Shown in pieces: positions 60,212 to 64,000 of a DNA stretch of 64,000 bases (position 1 is its first letter; the number at the start of each line of letters is the position of its first letter). The DNA comes from DASPLX01 sp035627375 (GTDB taxonomy: Bacteria > Pseudomonadota > Gammaproteobacteria > Burkholderiales > Burkholderiaceae_D). The translations under genes and the position numbers were made by a program. A model generated the notes under the pieces. That model saw only the letters and a list, made by a program, of their open reading frames with translations, made no database searches and had not been told where the DNA came from. The stretch is from NCBI GenBank assembly GCA_035627375.1, contig DASPLX010000043.1, positions 62,001-126,000 of the forward strand, written 5' to 3'.

Positions 60212-61579
60212 ATGATCGAGTCTCTCAAACACTTGCCGCAAGCGAGATCGACCAACGAGGCGCTGGCCGAGCAATTCACCGACCTGGCGCCGCCGCTGAC
60301 GGCGCGCCAGGCGGCGATCGAAGCGGCGCGCTGCCTGTATTGCTACGACGCGCCCTGCACCCGCATCTGCCCGTCGGAGATCGACGTCGCCAGCTTCATC
60401 CGCAATATCCATGACGGCAACGTCGACGGCGCCGCCGCCGGCATCCTGAAGCAGAACATCCTCGGCGGCAGCTGCGCGCGCGTGTGCCCGACCGAGATCC
60501 TGTGCGAGGATGCCTGCGTGCGCAATCACGACGCCGAGGGCCAGCCGGTCAAGATCGGCCTGCTGCAGCGCTATGCCCTGGACAACATGCGCTTCGCCGA
60601 TCATCCGTTCCAGCGCGCGCCGGCCACCGGCAAGCGGATCGCGGTGGTCGGCGCGGGGCCGGCCGGCCTGTCGTGCGCCCATCGGCTGGCGATGCTCGGC
60701 AACGACGTGGTCGTGTTCGAGGCGCAGGACAAGCCGGGCGGCCTGAACGAATACGGCATCGCCAAGTACAAGCTGACCGACGACTTCGCGCAAAAGGAGG
60801 TCGAGTTCCTGCTCGGCATCGGCGGCATCGAGATCCGCTACGGCTGCAAGCTCGGCGCGAACCTGCAATTGAAGAACCTGCATGCCGAGTACGACGCGGT
60901 GTTCCTCGGCATCGGCCTGGGCGCGAGCCGCCAGCTCGGCCTGACCGGCGAGAGCGCTCCCGGCCTGACGGCGGCGATCGATTACATCGCCGCGCTGCGC
61001 CAGGCGGACGACCTGGCGCGGTTGCCGGTGCCGGCGAGGGCGATCGTGATCGGCGCCGGCAATACTGCGATCGACATGGCGGTGCAGATCCGCCGCCTCG
61101 GCGCGGAGGAAGTCACGCTGGTCTACCGGCGCGGCACCGAATCGATGAGCGCGACCGTCCACGAGCAGCATATCGCCAAGGAGAACCAGGTGCGCATCCG
61201 CACCTGGGCCCAGCCGGAGGAGGTCTTGCTCGACGCCTCCGGCCGGGTGCGCGGCATGCGCTTCGAAAAGACCCGGATGGAAGGCAAGCGCCTGATCGGC
61301 ACCGGCGAACGCTTCGAGATCGCGGCCGACGCCGTGTTCAAGGCGATCGGGCAGAGCATGGACCCGGTCGGATTGTCCGACGCGCTGGCCAAGACGCTGG
61401 AGCGCGACGGCGACAAGATCGGCGTCGATGCCCATTTCCGCACCACGGTGCCCGGCATCTACGCCGGCGGCGATTGCGTGGCGCCCGGCCAGGATCTGAC
61501 GGTGCAGGCGGTGCAGCACGGCAAGCTGGCCGCGCAGGCGATACATCATGACATTCAATCGAAAGCGGGGAGTCGATAA
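60212..61579 (+). CDS. preT: PreT, flavoprotein subunit of NAD-dependent dihydropyrimidine dehydrogenase
   Basis: 455 residues. GltD-like: Fe-S region at the N-terminus (CLYCYDAPCTRICPSEIDVA, CARVCPTEILCEDAC), FAD loop VVGAGPAGLSCAHRLAMLGN, NAD loop VIGAGNTAIDMAVQIRRLGA, and GGDCVAPGQDLTVQAVQHGK. Passes electrons from NADH to PreA. Its stop TAA overlaps the preA ATG by one base (TAATG). Confidence 0.94.
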   Translation: MIESLKHLPQARSTNEALAEQFTDLAPPLTARQAAIEAARCLYCYDAPCTRICPSEIDVASFIRNIHDGNVDGAAAGILKQNILGGSCARVCPTEILCEDACVRNHDAEGQPVKIGLLQRYALDNMRFADHPFQRAPATGKRIAVVGAGPAGLSCAHRLAMLGNDVVVFEAQDKPGGLNEYGIAKYKLTDDFAQKEVEFLLGIGGIEIRYGCKLGANLQLKNLHAEYDAVFLGIGLGASRQLGLTGESAPGLTAAIDYIAALRQADDLARLPVPARAIVIGAGNTAIDMAVQIRRLGAEEVTLVYRRGTESMSATVHEQHIAKENQVRIRTWAQPEEVLLDASGRVRGMRFEKTRMEGKRLIGTGERFEIAADAVFKAIGQSMDPVGLSDALAKTLERDGDKIGVDAHFRTTVPGIYAGGDCVAPGQDLTVQAVQHGKLAAQAIHHDIQSKAGSR

Positions 61580-62853
61580 TGGCCGATTTGAGCATCGAGT
61601 TTTGCGGGGTTAGGGCACCCAATCCCTTCTGGCTGGCTTCCGCGCCGCCGACCGACAAGGCTTACAACGTGGTGCGCGCTTTCGAGGCGGGGTGGGGCGG
61701 CGTCGTGTGGAAGACGCTGGGCGAGGATCCGCCGGCGGTCAACGTCTCGTCGCGCTATTCGGCGCATCACGGCAAGAACCGCGAAGTCATCGGCTTCAAC
61801 AATATCGAGCTGATCACCGACCGCAGCCTGGAGCAGAACCTGCGCGAGATCACCCAGGTCAAGAAGGACTGGCCCGATCGCGCGATGATCGTCTCGCTGA
61901 TGTTCCCGTGCGAGGAGCCGCTGTGGGCCGGCATCCTGCCCAAGGTCGAAGCGACCGGCGCCGACGCCATCGAGCTGAACTTCGGCTGCCCGCACGGCAT
62001 GCCGGAACGCGGCATGGGCTCGGCGGTCGGCCAGGTGCCAGAATACGTCGAGATGGTGACGAGCTGGTGCAAGAAGCACACCCGGCTGCCGGTGATCGTC
62101 AAGCTCACGCCCAACATCACCGATGTCCGCCTGCCGGCGCGCGCGGCCAGGAACGGCGGCGCCGACGCGGTATCGCTGATCAACACCATCAATTCGATCA
62201 CCCATCTCGACCTCGACCGTATGGTGGCCTTCCCGGCGGTCGGCAATGCCAGCACGCACGGCGGCTATTGCGGCACCGCGGTCAAGCCGATCGCGCTGAA
62301 CATGGTGGCCGAGATCGCCCGCGATCCCGCCACCCATGGCTTGCCGATCTCCGGCATCGGCGGCATCGGCAGCTGGCGCGACGCGGCCGAATTCATCGCC
62401 TTGGGCGCGGGCTCGGTCCAGGTCTGCACGGCGGCCATGTTGCACGGCTTCCGGATCGTGAACGAAATGAAGGACGGTCTGTCGCGCTGGATGGACGAGA
62501 AGGGTTATCGCAGCATCGAGGATTTCCGCGGCAAGGCGGTGCCCAACACCACCGACTGGAAATACCTGGACATGAACTACAAGGTGATCGCCCGCATCGA
62601 CCAGGAGCAGTGCATCGGCTGCGGCCGCTGCTACGTGGCGTGCGAGGACACGTCGCACCAGTCGATCGCGCAACTGGTCGATGCCGCCGGCAAGCGCACC
62701 TACGAGGTCATCCAGGACGAATGCGTCGGCTGCAACCTGTGCGAGATCACCTGCCCGGTCCAGGGTTGCATCACCATGGTGCCGCAGGATACCGGCAAGC
62801 CTTACATGAACTGGACCCAGGACCCGCGCAATCCGCGCGCGACCTCGCGATGA
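61579..62853 (+). CDS. preA: PreA, dihydropyrimidine dehydrogenase catalytic subunit
   Basis: 424 residues. DHOD-like barrel with FMN and the catalytic Cys loop (LNFGCPHGMPERGMG), KLTPNITDVRLPARAAR, and GIGGIGSWRDAAEFIALGAG. C-terminal 4Fe-4S ferredoxin (CIGCGRCYVACED, CVGCNLCEITCPVQGC). Reduces uracil and thymine to the dihydro forms. Co-translated with preT. Confidence 0.95.
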   Translation: MADLSIEFCGVRAPNPFWLASAPPTDKAYNVVRAFEAGWGGVVWKTLGEDPPAVNVSSRYSAHHGKNREVIGFNNIELITDRSLEQNLREITQVKKDWPDRAMIVSLMFPCEEPLWAGILPKVEATGADAIELNFGCPHGMPERGMGSAVGQVPEYVEMVTSWCKKHTRLPVIVKLTPNITDVRLPARAARNGGADAVSLINTINSITHLDLDRMVAFPAVGNASTHGGYCGTAVKPIALNMVAEIARDPATHGLPISGIGGIGSWRDAAEFIALGAGSVQVCTAAMLHGFRIVNEMKDGLSRWMDEKGYRSIEDFRGKAVPNTTDWKYLDMNYKVIARIDQEQCIGCGRCYVACEDTSHQSIAQLVDAAGKRTYEVIQDECVGCNLCEITCPVQGCITMVPQDTGKPYMNWTQDPRNPRATSR

Positions 62854-62909
62854 CGCCGCTTCTTGCGCTACACTGACCACCCCCGTTCATGCCCGATGGA
62901 GCGATCCCC

Positions 62910-64000
62910 GTGAATACTCAACAGTCCGGCAGCACCCACCTCTGGAACGACGACCTGGCGCCCACCTCGGCGGCGCAGCGCACCTGGCGCTGGTATCACT
63001 TCGCCGCCCTCTGGGTCGGCATGGTGATGTGCATTCCCGCGTATACCTTGTCGGCCAGCCTGATCGAAGGCGGCATGTCGGCCTGGCAGGCCGTCGTCAC
63101 CGTGTTCCTGGCCAATGCCATCGTGCTGCTGCCGATGCTGTTGATCGGCCACGCCGGCACCAAGTACGGCATACCGTATGCGGTGCTGGCCCGCTCTTCC
63201 TTCGGCACCACCGGCGCGCGGATTCCGGCGCTGATGCGGGCGATCGTCGCTTGCGGCTGGTACGGCATCCAGACCTGGTTCGGCGGCAGCATGATCTACA
63301 CGCTGCTCGGCGTGCTGGTCGGGCACGAGATCGGCGGCGACAAGATCGCCTGGCTCGGCATCAATCTCGGCCAGCTGCTGTGCTTCCTGGCGTTCTGGGC
63401 GATCCAGTTCTGGTACATCGTGCACGGCATGGATTCGATCCGCAAGCTCGAGACCTATACCGCGCCCCTGAAGATCGCGATCTGTTTCGTGCTGCTCGGC
63501 TGGGTCTACAGCAAGGCGGGCGGCTTCGGCCCCTTGCTCGACCAGCCGTCGCAATTCGTGGAAGGCGGCAAGAAGGCGGGGCAGTTCTGGAGCGCGTTCT
63601 GGCCGTCGCTGACCGCCATGGTCGGCTTCTGGGCCACGCTCGCGCTGAACATTCCCGATTTCACCCGCTTCGCCAAATCCCAGCGCGACCAGGTGCTCGG
63701 ACAATCGATCGGCCTGCCGGGGCCGATGGGCTTGCTGGCCTTGCTGGCGGTGATCGTCACCTCGGCCACCATCGTCCTGTACGGCAAGGCGATCTGGGAT
63801 CCGGTCGATCTCGCCAGCCGCATGCAGGGCGCCGCGGTGCTGGTGGCGCTGATCATCCTGTTGATCGACACCGTGAGCGTGAACCTCGCCGCCAACCTGG
63901 TCGGCCCGGCCTACGATTTCTCCGCCCTGGCGCCGAAACAGATTTCCTACCGCGCCGGAGGCTATATCACGGCGTCGATCGCGATCCTGATGATGCCGTG
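62910..64000 (+). CDS. NCS1-family nucleobase permease, N-terminal part (cut by the window end)
   Basis: At least 363 residues, still open at 64000. The GTG at 62910 is favoured because GGAG lies 8 nt upstream; an in-frame ATG at 62889 has no such site. NCS1 family: LWNDDLAPTSAAQRTW start, FAALWVGMVMCIPAY, GIPYAVLARSSFGTTGARIP, WYGIQTWFGGSMIY, and SLTAMVGFWATLALNIPDFT. Likely imports uracil, hydantoin or allantoin, consistent with the PreTA operon just upstream (56 bp). Confidence 0.9.
   Translation, partial: MNTQQSGSTHLWNDDLAPTSAAQRTWRWYHFAALWVGMVMCIPAYTLSASLIEGGMSAWQAVVTVFLANAIVLLPMLLIGHAGTKYGIPYAVLARSSFGTTGARIPALMRAIVACGWYGIQTWFGGSMIYTLLGVLVGHEIGGDKIAWLGINLGQLLCFLAFWAIQFWYIVHGMDSIRKLETYTAPLKIAICFVLLGWVYSKAGGFGPLLDQPSQFVEGGKKAGQFWSAFWPSLTAMVGFWATLALNIPDFTRFAKSQRDQVLGQSIGLPGPMGLLALLAVIVTSATIVLYGKAIWDPVDLASRMQGAAVLVALIILLIDTVSVNLAANLVGPAYDFSALAPKQISYRAGGYITASIAILMMP

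Noticed and set aside
1..64000. tRNA, rRNA, insertion sequence, integrase, prophage or CRISPR
   Set aside because: None was found on reading both strands; the accessory parts are recognised only by remnants, palindromes and T6SS cargo genes.

Overview
The window is about 63% G+C, tightly packed and coding on both strands. It carries no rRNA, tRNA, insertion sequence, phage or CRISPR array that I can see. The gene families (a PreTA pyrimidine pathway next to a beta-alanine aminotransferase, an ECF42/DGPF cassette, a DUF2169/DUF3540/DUF4150 type VI module, a FAN1-like VRR-NUC protein) point to a betaproteobacterium of the order Burkholderiales, perhaps Oxalobacteraceae. That placement is inference from gene content only.

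Layout. 1-2.8 kb: end of a LuxR-type autoinducer regulator, a PRMT-like methyltransferase, a Ser/Gly-rich secreted protein and a DUF2726 protein. 3.0-7.4 kb: a minus-strand set consisting of a small SOS-boxed gene, a FAN1-like VRR-NUC nuclease and a PD-(D/E)XK/Fe-S DinG-type helicase. 7.7-14.6 kb: a PAS-PAS-GGDEF-EAL-REC protein, an FMN reductase, an alpha/beta hydrolase and a large secreted PHP-domain protein. 15.0-17.7 kb: an ECF42 sigma factor with a VOC protein and two DGPF/YCII proteins. 17.7-22.7 kb: an accessory stretch with a HAD protein, remnants of a REC domain and a GGDEF domain, a DUF2235 lipase-like protein, a DUF120-like gene pair, a broken gene, two copies of a palindromic element and a SPOR protein.

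22.7-51.1 kb is the type VI secretion (T6SS) island. Eighteen genes run without a real gap on the minus strand from 49178 to 24436: a fused tssB-tssC, hcp, tssE, tssF, tssG, vgrG, DUF2169-pentapeptide, pentapeptide, DUF3540, DUF4150/PAAR, tssJ, tssK, tssL, tssM, tssA, and then three cargo-type genes. A sigma-54 promoter-like site lies at 49302-49317. A sigma-54 activator without a sensor domain is encoded just upstream at 50078-51064, so the island appears to carry its own transcription switch. No clpV/tssH and no separate tssB is present in the window. The first cargo gene has a Thr-x5-Cys within an LSGC motif and a following His, as in BLF1/CNF1 glutamine deamidases. The VgrG carries an unusual C-terminal array of 9-residue repeats.

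51.3-54.9 kb: an HEXXH membrane protein, a periplasmic solute-binding protein, a Kef-type antiporter and a second small SOS-boxed gene. 55.0-64.0 kb: reductive pyrimidine catabolism, with a TetR/RutR-like and a MocR-like regulator divergent from beta-alanine:pyruvate aminotransferase, methylmalonate-semialdehyde dehydrogenase, PreT, PreA and the start of an NCS1 permease. A RutR-like operator sits in front of the catabolic genes. The dihydropyrimidinase and beta-ureidopropionase expected for this pathway are not in the window.
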